Positions 1 through 9,962 of a stretch of 64,000 bases of DNA are shown piece after piece. The stretch is taken from NCBI RefSeq assembly GCF_030056795.1, contig NZ_JASHKQ010000001.1, forward strand, positions 1,984,001 through 2,048,000. The letters are read 5' to 3'. The notes under the pieces are model-generated. The model did not search any database, was not told the origin of the DNA, and worked only from the letters and a program-made list of their open reading frames with translations. The position numbers were made by a program, and so were the translations under genes. Position 1 is the first letter of the stretch, and each line of letters begins with the position of its first letter. Source of the stretch: Rhodococcus sp. IEGM 1381 (GTDB taxonomy: Bacteria > Actinomycetota > Actinomycetes > Mycobacteriales > Mycobacteriaceae).

Positions 1-1512
1 AATGCCGTGATCTCACGCAACACCGGCCGACGCGAGAAGAAGTTGTGGACCGACACCGGCGAAGGCGAGCTGATCGTCGGCTATGTCGCAGACAACGAGC
101 ACGACGAGGCGTCGTTCGTGGCTTCGGAGATCGATCGACTCGTCGACGGCAAAGACGTGCGCTTCGACGAGGTAGCGGTGTTCTATCGAACCAACAACTC
201 CTCGCGTGCGCTCGAGGAGATCTTCATTCGACTCGGTCTGCCCTACAAGGTCGTCGGCGGCGTCCGGTTCTACGAGCGCAAGGAAGTCCGGGACCTGGTT
301 GCGTATCTGCGGGTGCTGTCCAACGAGGACGACACCGTCAGCATGCGACGCATCCTGAACACCCCGCGCCGAGGTATCGGCGATCGTGCCGAGGCGTGTG
401 TCGCCGTCCACGCGGAGCAACGTGACATCAGCTTCTCGCGCGCCCTGCACGACGCGGCTGCGGGCAAGGTGGCGTTGCTCAACTCTCGGCAGCAGAAGCT
501 GATCGCACAGTTCATGGAACTGCTCGACGAACTGCGTGCCGTACTCACCGCGACCGACGGCGACGGAAACGACATCGCGGATATCGGCGATGTCGTCGAA
601 GCCGTTCTCGACCGCACGGGCTACCGCGCCGAACTCGAAGCCAGCAGTGACCCGCAGGACGGTGCGCGGCTCGATAACCTCAACGAACTCGTCAGTGTGG
701 CAAGGGAGTTCACGTCAGAGGCGCGAAACCAAGCCGCGGTGGCGGAAGAGGCGCTCGAGACAGGCGACGACCGAAGCGAGGACGACGGCGGCGTCGACGG
801 GTTGGCCGAACCCGGTTCGCTAGCTGCGTTCCTCGAACGGGTCTCCCTGGTGGCCGATACCGATCAGATTCCCGACTCCGGCACCGGAGTCGTCACATTG
901 ATGACGCTGCACACCGCGAAAGGCCTGGAGTTTCCGGTCGTTTTCGTGACGGGTTGGGAGGACGGCCAATTCCCGCACATGCGAGCACTGGGTGACCCCA
1001 ACGAACTGTCCGAGGAACGCCGCCTGGCCTACGTGGGTATCACGCGCGCACGGCAGCGGCTCTACCTCACGCGCGCGATCATGCGGTCGGCGTGGGGCCA
1101 GCCCATCGCGAACCCGGAATCTCGATTCCTGCAAGAAGTTCCGCAACACCTGATCGATTGGCGACGTGAGGATCCCGGCACCGGGGGCGGCCGCGCGATC
1201 GGGGGTGGCAGATCCGGCAGCTACGGCTCGAACAGTTACGGCTCTGGCGGCGGGTACGGCTCCGGTGGTTATGGCTCAGGCGGCTCCTCGTCACGCGGCC
1301 AGGGCTCGTCGCCCAGCTTCGGTGCCGCCAAGGGGCGCAATTCCAATCTCGTTCTTGCCGTGGGGGATCGAGTCAGTCACGACAAATATGGACTGGGTAC
1401 GGTGCTTGAATCGACCGGTGCCGGAATCAAAGCGATGGTCCTGATCGACTTCGGTTCGGCCGGCCGCGTCAAGATGATGCTCATCGGTGGCGTGCCGATG
1501 ACCAAGCTGTAG
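1..1512 (+). CDS. pcrA: ATP-dependent DNA helicase PcrA/UvrD1, C-terminal part (5' end outside window)
   Basis: The reading frame is open from base 1, so this is the last 503 residues of a superfamily 1A helicase that unwinds DNA in repair and replication restart. Motif V (TLHTAKGLEFPVVFVTG) lies near residue 302 of the fragment, followed by the DGQFPH segment and motif VI (RRLAYVGITRARQRLYLT) near 340. A Gly/Ser/Tyr-rich linker (about 395-435) precedes a C-terminal Tudor-like domain (VGDRVSHDKYGLGTV...), which in PcrA/UvrD contacts RNA polymerase. It corresponds to M. tuberculosis Rv0949 uvrD1, and the next gene is the convergent M23 peptidase as in that genome. The usual full length is about 770-830 residues, so roughly 300 are missing upstream. 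Confidence 0.95.
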   Translation, partial: NAVISRNTGRREKKLWTDTGEGELIVGYVADNEHDEASFVASEIDRLVDGKDVRFDEVAVFYRTNNSSRALEEIFIRLGLPYKVVGGVRFYERKEVRDLVAYLRVLSNEDDTVSMRRILNTPRRGIGDRAEACVAVHAEQRDISFSRALHDAAAGKVALLNSRQQKLIAQFMELLDELRAVLTATDGDGNDIADIGDVVEAVLDRTGYRAELEASSDPQDGARLDNLNELVSVAREFTSEARNQAAVAEEALETGDDRSEDDGGVDGLAEPGSLAAFLERVSLVADTDQIPDSGTGVVTLMTLHTAKGLEFPVVFVTGWEDGQFPHMRALGDPNELSEERRLAYVGITRARQRLYLTRAIMRSAWGQPIANPESRFLQEVPQHLIDWRREDPGTGGGRAIGGGRSGSYGSNSYGSGGGYGSGGYGSGGSSSRGQGSSPSFGAAKGRNSNLVLAVGDRVSHDKYGLGTVLESTGAGIKAMVLIDFGSAGRVKMMLIGGVPMTKL

Positions 1513-1529
1513 AAGCGCCGACAACGCGA

Positions 1530-1561
1530 AAGCCGGGCCCTGCGAAAGCGGGGTCCGGCTT
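1530..1561. terminator. Bidirectional terminator between pcrA and the M23 peptidase
   Basis: A 14-bp stem (arms 1530-1543 and 1548-1561) with two G-U type pairs and a GAAA tetraloop sits between two converging genes. The arms begin and end with AA/TT, giving a short T run on each strand. Confidence 0.75.
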
Positions 1562-1584
1562 GTTGTGCAGTAGTGGAAGTGAAC

Positions 1585-2595
1585 TCAGTCCATTTCGGGT
1601 CCGAGGGAGATCCCTCGGGAGGCGAGCCAGGGGAGCGGGTCGATCTTGACTTCGCCCGGGAGGTGGACCTCGAAGTGCAGGTGCGGTCCGGTGGAGAAGC
1701 CGCGGTTGCCCATGGTGGCGATCTGGTCTCCCGCCATGACGTCTTGACCGACCGAGACCGTAGTGGTGTCGACGTGGCCGTAGACGGTGATCGTGCCGTC
1801 GGCGTGCTGTACACGTACCCACATACCGAAGCCTGCAGCCGGACCGGAGTCGATGACCTTGCCGTCGGCAACAGCGTAGATCGGAGTTCCGATGGCGTTG
1901 GCGACGTCGACACCGGCATGCAGAACGCCCCAGCGTGTGCCGAAGTTGGAGGTGTAGGTGCCCTGCGCGGGGAGAGCGAACAGCGGCCGGCGGGCGGCTG
2001 CTTCACGTGCGGCACGCTCTTCGCTGAAGCGCTGACCCTTGGCGAGCAAGTCGTTGAACTGGCTCAGATCGGCCGGTGCCGCGACGCTGAGAATCTGCGG
2101 TGCCTGCGACGGCATTGCGCTCGACGAATCTGCGTCGAGTGCGGCCGTTTGCGGGGCAGTGGTGGCTGCGATTGCAGCGGCCGCGGGTGCTTCACCGGCG
2201 GCGAGCGCGTACTCGGAGGTGGCGACCGTCGCGGGCGAGTCGTCGTTGATGACGGCCTGGCCTGCAGCTACGACAGCGCCTGCGGCCACGGCGAGAACGG
2301 CAGCGCGGCCTTTGAGGGCGGTGGGGGGAAGCGGAATTCTGTGGGCGCCGCCGCGACGGGCCACGGGGGTGGCGTCTGCGGTGGTCGCGAACGTCGTGAC
2401 GACGGTCGGTGCTTCGTCGGGTGCGACGTAGGCGGTGTCGACGAACTCGGCCTCGGCATATTGATACGCGGGGTAGGAGTAGGCGTCGTACGCGCTGTGG
2501 TCGTCGGCAGGTTCGTAGCTGTAGACCGTGGTCGCGTCTTCAGCGGCGGGTCGAGAGAACCGGCTGGAGGTGAAGGACGCACGGTGTTGCTGCAA
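1585..2595 (-). CDS. Membrane-anchored M23 (LytM-type) metallopeptidase
   Basis: This 336-residue protein is a peptidoglycan endopeptidase or LytM-like factor. An N-terminal cytoplasmic Ala/Tyr/Pro-rich part is followed by one hydrophobic segment (about 98-114), an Ala-rich linker and a C-terminal LytM domain. The zinc site is visible: H226-x3-D230 (HAGVD), H274 (YGHVD) and H305-L-H307 (HLHFEVH), so the domain looks catalytically intact. The chosen start is TTG at 2595, preceded by GGAGG nine bases upstream and by an in-frame stop in the leader; no ATG/GTG fits better. It is the positional homologue of Rv0950c next to uvrD1. Substrate specificity cannot be read from the sequence. Confidence 0.88.
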   Translation of the reverse strand: MQQHRASFTSSRFSRPAAEDATTVYSYEPADDHSAYDAYSYPAYQYAEAEFVDTAYVAPDEAPTVVTTFATTADATPVARRGGAHRIPLPPTALKGRAAVLAVAAGAVVAAGQAVINDDSPATVATSEYALAAGEAPAAAAIAATTAPQTAALDADSSSAMPSQAPQILSVAAPADLSQFNDLLAKGQRFSEERAAREAAARRPLFALPAQGTYTSNFGTRWGVLHAGVDVANAIGTPIYAVADGKVIDSGPAAGFGMWVRVQHADGTITVYGHVDTTTVSVGQDVMAGDQIATMGNRGFSTGPHLHFEVHLPGEVKIDPLPWLASRGISLGPEMD

Positions 2596-2817
2596 GACCT
2601 ACAACCTCCGTTATCCGTGACCTGGCCGTTACTGAAAGACTCGGCAGACGGTAACGAAATGATTGCGGGGCGCGCAAGTTAACAGACCAAACTCGTGTCA
2701 TATGTGAGATGGCTCACAGCCCCACCAGGGTTTATGTCGTGACGGACCACATCCTGCAAGAGACACCGGGTCGACAGTAACGGTTCTTCCTTCGATCCAG
2801 CCGATACCGTGGTCCGA

Positions 2818-4698
2818 ATGCCGACTCCCACCTTCGACGACTCGTCCGCCCGCGGTTCCGAGCGTGCGGAACCGCAACGAATCGAGCCGCTGGATGGGCC
2901 GGGCGGAAGAGCGGACGATCCGTCACCCACGTCGCGCTTCGTAGCTGCTGTCGTATTCGCTCTGATCGCTGCAGCAGCCGCGGTGGCGGCCCCACTCATC
3001 GGCGTCGTCCGAAGCGTCGACGGTTCGCCGGTGGGAAGCGGTGCCGCGTCGGCCGCCCTTCTTTCCGTTGCTCTTCCGGTCCTGGTCGCCGTCGCAGCGG
3101 CGGTGGGTGCGGCCACGAGGCGTATCGAGTTCGCCGCGGCACTGCTGGCCGGGTACGGCGCGGTGGCACTCGGCATCGCACTACTGGACGTCGCCCTGCT
3201 GTCGGATCCGATCGACGCGAATCGGCTCGAACTCTTCCGTCCCCTGAGCGCCGCCATGCTCGACGCCACCGCCGGTGCCCAGATTCTGCTCGTCGGTCAC
3301 GCAGCGTCGGTTCTGGCGGGCGTTGCGGGGTGGTCCGCCGTGCATCGCGCCGGGCTGGGTGACGGGTATGGCCACTCGGTGTATTCCGAGCATGTGGGGC
3401 GCGCGTCGGCGGGGCGGGTCGGTTCGCTGCTCGGGGCGCTTCTCGGCGCGTTCGGTGTGCTCGCGGCCGTCGCGGCGTTCTCGTCGCTGTATCGCTCGGA
3501 TGACCCGGTGGTGATCGTGACCGCCGTCGTGGAATCGCCAGTGTTCGTCGCCGTGGGATCCGGCCTCGTCGGTATCGCGGCACTCGTGGTGGTTGCGTCG
3601 GCGCTGGCCTCGCTGTCGCCGCTGGTGGCGTCGGGCGCGGCCGTGGGAGCCGGACTCGGCGTGCTGGGGTTCGCGGGCGTAGGTCTGCTCGCCGGACTGA
3701 GCACCGGCGCTCGGGTGAGTGCCGGTCTCGGTGCCTATCTGGGGACGGCGGCCGGGATCGGACTGCTGATCTGCGGCGCAGCGCTTGCACCCGTCGCCGC
3801 TGCCCGCGACCGTCGCGCGCTGCAGAGAGCGCAGGAACGCGAAGTGGGTGCGCGAGGTGCCCGCGGCGTTGCCGGTCCGGGATCGACCAATCCCGGATCG
3901 AACAAGTGGCATGCCGCAGCAGGCGGTGCAGGTGTTCTCGCCGGCGCGCTGTTCGTCGTCGGATCGTTGCTGCCGATTCTCGAGACCGACTCGGGCACCG
4001 CCGTGCCGCAGATTCTGGCCACCCGGGTGGTGTTGGTCGCCGGCTTCGTGATGATTCTGGGTTCGGTGCCGCTGCTGTTCTCCGAGTTCGCCTCTGCTGC
4101 ACGCCCGTTCGTGGGATTGTTCTGGCTCGGCGCGGTGTCGGCGGCGGCGTCGGTGTTGCAATCGGTGGTGCTTGCCGAGGACGTGGACGGAGTGAGTACC
4201 GGCATCGGCGCTCTTGCGATCATCGCGGGCGTCGTTGCAGCGGCAGTCACCGGACTGCTGGCACTGTTCGCCGGATCGGCCGAACGCGACGATGTCGACA
4301 CATCCATGGACGTGTCGACGGACGGCGTCGTGCTGGGCGTCGGGTTGTTCGGTGCGGCTCTCCTCGCGATCGGCCTGGCGCTGCCGCTGTATCGGGGCAG
4401 CGACGTCACCGCTGCAACCGTCACCGAATTTCCGTGGGGTTGGGATACCTGGGGGCAGATGGTGCTCGCCGTCGGCATCGTCGTCGCAGCCCTCGTCGCC
4501 GCGCGTGCCCGGGCCGCCCGGGGCAGCGTTCTGCTCGCGGCTGCGGCCGTCGCCGGCATCGTTCATCTCGCGTCGTGGCCGCTGACATCTGCGCGTGCAA
4601 CGGATCCGGTGATGGGGCCCGCCGTTCTGCCTTTGGTGGTGGGAATCGTCGTTCTCGGTGTCGCTGCGGCACTTTCGGCCCGCCGCGCCGATCGGTGA
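2818..4698 (+). CDS. Large polytopic membrane protein of unknown function
   Basis: 626 residues if translation starts at ATG 2818; a GTG at 2809 would add three residues and neither has a clear Shine-Dalgarno sequence. A hydrophilic, Asp/Pro-rich N-terminus (about 40 residues) is followed by roughly a dozen Ala/Val/Gly/Leu-rich hydrophobic segments, with a charged cytoplasmic-looking loop near residues 330-365 (RDRRALQRAQEREVG). No catalytic or transport motif was recognised. It lies between the divergently transcribed M23 peptidase and sucC. I do not recall a counterpart at this position in M. tuberculosis. It reads like an actinobacterial envelope protein, but the function is unknown. Confidence 0.75.
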   Translation: MPTPTFDDSSARGSERAEPQRIEPLDGPGGRADDPSPTSRFVAAVVFALIAAAAAVAAPLIGVVRSVDGSPVGSGAASAALLSVALPVLVAVAAAVGAATRRIEFAAALLAGYGAVALGIALLDVALLSDPIDANRLELFRPLSAAMLDATAGAQILLVGHAASVLAGVAGWSAVHRAGLGDGYGHSVYSEHVGRASAGRVGSLLGALLGAFGVLAAVAAFSSLYRSDDPVVIVTAVVESPVFVAVGSGLVGIAALVVVASALASLSPLVASGAAVGAGLGVLGFAGVGLLAGLSTGARVSAGLGAYLGTAAGIGLLICGAALAPVAAARDRRALQRAQEREVGARGARGVAGPGSTNPGSNKWHAAAGGAGVLAGALFVVGSLLPILETDSGTAVPQILATRVVLVAGFVMILGSVPLLFSEFASAARPFVGLFWLGAVSAAASVLQSVVLAEDVDGVSTGIGALAIIAGVVAAAVTGLLALFAGSAERDDVDTSMDVSTDGVVLGVGLFGAALLAIGLALPLYRGSDVTAATVTEFPWGWDTWGQMVLAVGIVVAALVAARARAARGSVLLAAAAVAGIVHLASWPLTSARATDPVMGPAVLPLVVGIVVLGVAAALSARRADR

Positions 4699-4844
4699 CG
4701 GCCATTTCATCCCACCCGTAGCGGTGAGATAGGCCACATAGCATGCATGCGCCCGATGCGCCGTCGGGGCACCTGGATAAAGTCCATGCTCAGACCCGCT
4801 CACACCCCTGGAGCGGGCGTCAACGTAGACGAGACGGTGAGCTG

Positions 4845-6008
4845 ATGGATCTCTTCGAATACCAGGCGAAGGAATTGTTCGCCAAGCATGGCGTACCCAC
4901 CTCCGCCGGTCGTGTCACCGACACGGTCGCCGGAGCAACACAGATTGCCGAAGAAATCGGCAAGCCAGTAATGGTCAAGGCGCAGGTCAAGGTCGGCGGC
5001 CGCGGCAAGGCCGGCGGAGTCAAGTACTCCAAGGACGTCGCAGCAGCCACCGAGAACGCAGAGGCGATTCTCGGACTCGACATCAAGGGCCATGTCGTCA
5101 AGAAGCTTCTCGTCGCAGAAGCCTCCGACATCGCCGAGGAGTACTACATCTCCTTCCTGCTCGATCGCACCAACCGCACCTACCTCGCGATGTGTTCGGT
5201 CGAGGGTGGAGTCGAGATCGAGGTGACGGCGGAGGAGAACCCCGACGCACTCGCACGTATCCCGGTCGACGCAGTCAAGGGCGTCGACCTCGCTTTCGCT
5301 CGTGAGATCGCCGAGAAGGGCAAGCTGCCCGCCGAGGTGCTCGACGCCGCTGCGGTGACCATCCAGAAGCTGTGGGAGGTCTTCATCAACGAAGACGCTC
5401 TCCTGGTCGAGGTCAACCCGCTGGTTCGCACCCCCGACGATCAGATCCTGGCCCTCGACGGCAAGGTGACGCTCGACGCCAACGCAGACTTCCGCCAGGC
5501 CGGCCACGCCGAGTTCGAGGACAAGGACGCAGCCGACCCCCTCGAGGCCAAGGCCAAGGAGAACGACCTCAACTACGTCAAGCTCGACGGACAGGTCGGA
5601 ATCATCGGAAACGGTGCAGGACTTGTCATGTCGACCCTCGACGTCGTCGCATACGCAGGCGAGGCACACGGCGGCGTCAAGCCCGCCAACTTCCTCGACA
5701 TCGGCGGCGGAGCTTCGGCCGAGGTCATGGCCGCAGGCCTCGACGTCATCCTCGGTGACGAGCAGGTCAAGAGCGTGTTCGTCAACGTCTTCGGTGGCAT
5801 CACCTCGTGTGACGCGGTCGCCAACGGCATCGTCGGCGCGCTGAAGAAGCTGGGCGACGACGCCAACAAGCCGCTGGTCGTCCGTCTCGACGGCAACAAG
5901 GTCGAAGAGGGCCGCAAGATTCTCGCCGACGCCGCGCACCCGCTGGTGACGCTCGCCGGAACCATGGACGAGGGCGCCGACAAGGCCGCCGAGCTGGCAG
6001 CGAAGTAG
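4845..6008 (+). CDS. sucC: Succinyl-CoA ligase (ADP-forming), beta subunit
   Basis: 387 residues from ATG 4845 ([18 protein letters not shown]), the canonical N-terminus of SucC; the frame extends upstream to 4743 but the added part resembles no SucC. The ATP-grasp domain occupies roughly residues 1-235 and the C-terminal CoA-ligase domain the remainder, with the GGGA segment ([10 protein letters not shown]) and the conserved [15 protein letters not shown] stretch. With SucD it converts succinyl-CoA, ADP and phosphate to succinate, CoA and ATP in the TCA cycle. It is eight bases upstream of sucD in an operon and matches Rv0951. Confidence 0.97.
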   Translation: MDLFEYQAKELFAKHGVPTSAGRVTDTVAGATQIAEEIGKPVMVKAQVKVGGRGKAGGVKYSKDVAAATENAEAILGLDIKGHVVKKLLVAEASDIAEEYYISFLLDRTNRTYLAMCSVEGGVEIEVTAEENPDALARIPVDAVKGVDLAFAREIAEKGKLPAEVLDAAAVTIQKLWEVFINEDALLVEVNPLVRTPDDQILALDGKVTLDANADFRQAGHAEFEDKDAADPLEAKAKENDLNYVKLDGQVGIIGNGAGLVMSTLDVVAYAGEAHGGVKPANFLDIGGGASAEVMAAGLDVILGDEQVKSVFVNVFGGITSCDAVANGIVGALKKLGDDANKPLVVRLDGNKVEEGRKILADAAHPLVTLAGTMDEGADKAAELAAK

Positions 6009-6016
6009 AGGAAAAT

Positions 6017-6928
<912 letters not shown>

Positions 6929-6942
6929 GTTTCACTCGTAAG

Positions 6943-6976
6943 AAGCCCGCCACCGAATCCGGTGGCGGGCTTTTTC
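6943..6976 (+). terminator. Rho-independent terminator of sucCD
   Basis: Perfect 12-bp GC-rich stem (6943-6954 with 6961-6972), 6-base loop, followed by a T run (6971-6975). Confidence 0.93.
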
Positions 6977-7000
6977 GTGCGCTCGCGCCGCGATCCGGGC

Positions 7001-7051
7001 GCGTGAATGGACCACTGCATACGTCTGGGCGCGGCAATGTGACATTCACGC
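7001..7051. repeat. Decayed inverted repeat of the GCGTGAATG family (type C)
   Basis: The arms GCGTGAATG (7001-7009) and CATTCACGC (7043-7051) are perfect; the inner halves still resemble each other and the longer, better-preserved hairpins at 37636-37680 and 38297-38347. It lies just after the sucCD terminator, upstream of the DUF2200 gene. Too divergent to call functional. Confidence 0.4.
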
Positions 7052-7085
7052 GGTGCGGGCACACCAGTGGACTAGATTGACCATC

Positions 7086-7427
7086 GTGCACAACATCTTC
7101 ACCACCGCTTTTGTGACGGTCCATCGGCTCTACATCAACAAGGTCGAGCGAAAGGGCCGCACCGCAGCGGAGGTCGACGAGATCATTCGGTGGTTCACCG
7201 GATTCGACCAAGCCACCCTCGATCGACATCTCGAGGCCGAGACGACGTTCGAGGACTTCTTCGCGGCAGCGAACCTGAATCCGAACGCGACGCTGATCAC
7301 CGGAGTGGTCTGCGGCATCCGCGTCGAGAATGTCGAGGACCCGCTGATGAAGAGGATCCGGCTGTTGGACAAACTGATCGACGAACTCGCCAAGGGCAAG
7401 GCGATGACGAAGATTCTGCGTAGCTGA
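7086..7427 (+). CDS. DUF2200 family protein
   Basis: 113 residues from GTG 7086; the N-terminus [23 protein letters not shown] and the [18 protein letters not shown] segment match the DUF2200 family as I know it. That family is predominantly small, soluble and of undetermined function. The frame opens upstream at 7053, but the start at 7086 gives the family's conserved first residues. It is flanked by sucD and the sulfur gene pair on the same strand, but is separated from sucD by a terminator. No catalytic motif is evident. Confidence 0.75.
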   Translation: MHNIFTTAFVTVHRLYINKVERKGRTAAEVDEIIRWFTGFDQATLDRHLEAETTFEDFFAAANLNPNATLITGVVCGIRVENVEDPLMKRIRLLDKLIDELAKGKAMTKILRS

Positions 7428-7495
7428 CGATCGGGTTGGAATCACGATGAATCGAACTGTGGTCATTGCTTCGGCGCAGGACTTCACTGTGCGTC

Positions 7496-8719
7496 ATGAC
7501 AACCACAGAAAATCGTGCTCTCACCAAGAACTGGCCCGACGCTCCCACCGCCGCTGCCGGATGGATTTCTCGCGCCGGTGAGGTGGCTCAACTCCTCGCC
7601 GTCGACGCTGTCGCCCGCGACAAGGGACGTGAGGCCCCCTCCGCCGAAATTCAGCTACTCAAGGACGCCGGTCTCGTCACCCTGCTCGGCCCCGTCGAAC
7701 ACGGTGGCGCAGGCCAGGATTGGCCGACGGCGTACCAGGTGATCAGAACCGTCGCCGCAGCCGACGGTTCCATCGGCCAGCTGCTGGGCTACCACCTGTT
7801 GTGGTTCTGGGCTGCGCGTCTGGTCGGTACCCCCGAGCAGATCGAGGCCGTCGAAGCCGACGCCACGAAGAACAAGTGGTTCTTCGGCGGAGCCGTCAAT
7901 CCCCGCGACAACGACGTTGCCGTCACCGACGAGGGTGACACCATCGTGTTCGACGGTTCCAAGACCTTCTCCACCGGCAGCCGCGTCTCGGACGTGACCG
8001 TGCTCGAAGGTGCGCTCGAGGGCAGCACCGATCACGTGTTCGCGATTGTGCCGTCCAACATCGAGGGCTTGTCTTTCCACGATGACTGGGACAACATCGG
8101 CCAGCGTCAGACCGAGAGCGGCAGCGTGACCATCGACAAGGTTCGCGTCGACTGGGCCAGCGCAGCAGGATTCGTGGACAAAGCCTTTCAGTCACGTGTG
8201 TACAACACGCTCAACGTTCCGACCATCCAGCTGGTATTCGTCAACTTCTACCTCGGAATCGCGAGGGGTGCTCTCGAGGAGGCGGCGTCGTACACCAAGG
8301 ACAAGACCCGTGCGTGGCTGCACAGCACCGTCGACAAGGCCGTCGACGAGCCGTACATCATCGACATCTACGGAGACCTGACGTCCAAGCTGTGGGCCGT
8401 CGAAGCTCTGGCCGATGCCGTGGCGTTGGACGGTAGGAAGATTCACGACAACGCCTGGAACGTCACCGCCGAGGAGCGCGGTGATCACGAGGTTCGGGTG
8501 GCAGCAGTCAAGGCTCGCGCCACCGAGGTGTCGCTCGAGATCACCTCGACGGTGTTCGAGGCCCTCGGTGCGCGTGCGACGGCCAGCAAGTACGGCTTCG
8601 ACCGCTTCTGGCGCAACGTGCGAACCCACACCCTGCACGATCCGGTTGCCTACAAGCGACGCGAGGTGGGCCGCTGGGTTCTCACCGGCGAGCTGCCCGA
8701 GCCCACCTGGTACTCGTAG
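7496..8719 (+). CDS. SfnB/DszC-like flavin-dependent monooxygenase (acyl-CoA dehydrogenase fold)
   Basis: 407 residues from ATG 7496. The protein has the acyl-CoA dehydrogenase fold used by the SfnB/DszC group of reduced-flavin oxidoreductases in organosulfur metabolism. Supporting stretches are LLGPVEHGGAGQDWPTAY, ADGSIGQLLGYHL, DDWDNIGQRQTESGSVT, and the C-terminal GFDRFWRNVRTHTLHDPVAYK, which is very close to the end of DszC. It does not look like a beta-oxidation dehydrogenase. The next gene, 23 bases downstream, encodes SfnG, so the pair probably takes part in sulfone or related sulfur acquisition. Whether the true role is SfnB-like or DszC-like (sulfoxidation) is not decided by the sequence. 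The start lacks an obvious ribosome binding site. Confidence 0.85.
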   Translation: MTTTENRALTKNWPDAPTAAAGWISRAGEVAQLLAVDAVARDKGREAPSAEIQLLKDAGLVTLLGPVEHGGAGQDWPTAYQVIRTVAAADGSIGQLLGYHLLWFWAARLVGTPEQIEAVEADATKNKWFFGGAVNPRDNDVAVTDEGDTIVFDGSKTFSTGSRVSDVTVLEGALEGSTDHVFAIVPSNIEGLSFHDDWDNIGQRQTESGSVTIDKVRVDWASAAGFVDKAFQSRVYNTLNVPTIQLVFVNFYLGIARGALEEAASYTKDKTRAWLHSTVDKAVDEPYIIDIYGDLTSKLWAVEALADAVALDGRKIHDNAWNVTAEERGDHEVRVAAVKARATEVSLEITSTVFEALGARATASKYGFDRFWRNVRTHTLHDPVAYKRREVGRWVLTGELPEPTWYS

Positions 8720-8742
8720 AACACGTCCGTAGGAGGAGCACT

Positions 8743-9867
8743 GTGAGCACCGAAAAGATCTCCGACGCAATCAAGTTCGCGTATTGGGTCCCCAATGTCT
8801 CGGGTGGTCTGGTCACCAGCACCATCGAGCAACGCACCAGCTGGGATTACGAGTACAACAAGAAGCTGGCGCAGACCGCCGAGAACAACGGCTTCGAGTA
8901 CGCGCTCAGTCAGGTGCGGTACGAGGCAAGTTACGGCGCGGAGTTCCAGCACGAATCCACCAGCTTCTCGCTCGCGCTCCTGCTGGCCACCGAACGCCTC
9001 AAAGTGATTGCAGCCGTGCACCCCGGGCTGTGGCAACCGGCGGTACTGGCCAAGCTCGGCGCGACCGCGGATCACCTGTCCAACGGCCGCTTCGCAGTGA
9101 ACGTCGTCAGTGGCTGGTTCAAGGACGAGTTCACCCACCTGGGTGAACCGTGGCTCGAGCACGACGAAAGATACCGTCGCAGCGCCGAATTCCTGCAGGT
9201 ACTACGCAAGATCTGGACCGAGGACGATGTCGACTTCCGGGGCGACTTCTATCGGATCCATGACTTCACCCTCAAGCCCAAGCCGCTGAACACTCCTGAC
9301 CGACCCAACCCCGAATTGTTCCAGGGCGGCAATTCTTCTGCAGCACAGGAGAATGCCGGCCGATACTCGGATTGGTACTTCAGCAACGGCAAGGATTTCG
9401 ACGGCGTCACCGAGCAACTCGACAATCTCCGACGCATCGCGCGTGATCACCAGCGCGAGGTGAAGTTCGGGCTGAACGGGTTCATCATCGCGCGTGATAC
9501 CGAGAAGGAAGCCCGAGACACGTTGCGCGAGATCATCGAGAAGGCCAACAAGCCTGCTGTCGAAGGTTTCAAGGGAGCAGTGCAGCAGGCCGGTAACTCG
9601 ACCGGGGACAAGAAGGGAATGTGGGCCGATTCGTCGTTCGAGGATCTCGTGCAGTACAACGACGGGTTCAAGACGCAGTTGATCGGAACACCGGAGCAAG
9701 TGGCCGAGCGGATCGTTGCCTACCGTCGCCGTGGCGTCGACCTGATTCTCGGTGGCTTCCTGCACTTCCAGGAGGAGATCGAGTACTTCGGAGCCAGGGT
9801 GCTACCGCTGGTGCGGGAACTCGAGGCTGCCGAGGCCGACGAGCAGGAGCTCGTCGCGGCCCGTTGA
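8743..9867 (+). CDS. sfnG: Dimethylsulfone monooxygenase SfnG (LLM class, FMNH2-dependent)
   Basis: 374 residues from GTG 8743 with a strong AGGAGGAG upstream. The N-terminus (IKFAYWVPNVSGGLVTS, IEQRTSWDYEYNKKLAQ) and the core VNVVSGWFKDEFTHLGEPWL and FQGGNSSAAQENAG are signatures of SfnG within the luciferase-like monooxygenases. SfnG converts dimethylsulfone to methanesulfinate using reduced FMN supplied by a separate reductase. No reductase gene is adjacent. It lies directly behind the sfnB-like gene, apparently cotranscribed. In M. tuberculosis the equivalent slot between sucD and Rv0954 holds a different LLM oxidoreductase (Rv0953c). Confidence 0.9.
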   Translation: MSTEKISDAIKFAYWVPNVSGGLVTSTIEQRTSWDYEYNKKLAQTAENNGFEYALSQVRYEASYGAEFQHESTSFSLALLLATERLKVIAAVHPGLWQPAVLAKLGATADHLSNGRFAVNVVSGWFKDEFTHLGEPWLEHDERYRRSAEFLQVLRKIWTEDDVDFRGDFYRIHDFTLKPKPLNTPDRPNPELFQGGNSSAAQENAGRYSDWYFSNGKDFDGVTEQLDNLRRIARDHQREVKFGLNGFIIARDTEKEARDTLREIIEKANKPAVEGFKGAVQQAGNSTGDKKGMWADSSFEDLVQYNDGFKTQLIGTPEQVAERIVAYRRRGVDLILGGFLHFQEEIEYFGARVLPLVRELEAAEADEQELVAAR

Positions 9868-9882
9868 CCTGGAGTGCCTGGA

Positions 9883-9927
9883 TCGGTCGGGTCCGTGCAG
9901 TAGCGTGAGTCGACAGGACCCGACCGA
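9883..9927. terminator. Long-loop hairpin downstream of sfnG
   Basis: A perfect 12-bp inverted repeat (9883-9894 with 9916-9927, 21-base loop) begins 15 bases after the sfnG stop. There is no T-tract, so terminator function is inferred from position; an operator for the next gene is an alternative. Confidence 0.45.
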
Positions 9928-9962
9928 CCCTGGGTACGTAACTATCAGGATGAGGAGACGCG

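Noticed and set aside
2596-2817. Possible c-di-AMP (ydaO-type) riboswitch upstream of the M23 peptidase
   Set aside because: Such riboswitches precede many actinobacterial wall hydrolase genes, but the leader on the minus strand lacks the conserved core sequences I would expect; only a few short matches are present.
3181-4803. Long open frame antisense to the large membrane protein gene
   Set aside because: Its composition (Arg/Gly/His-rich, no domain) is that of a GC-rich shadow frame; the sense frame encodes coherent transmembrane segments.
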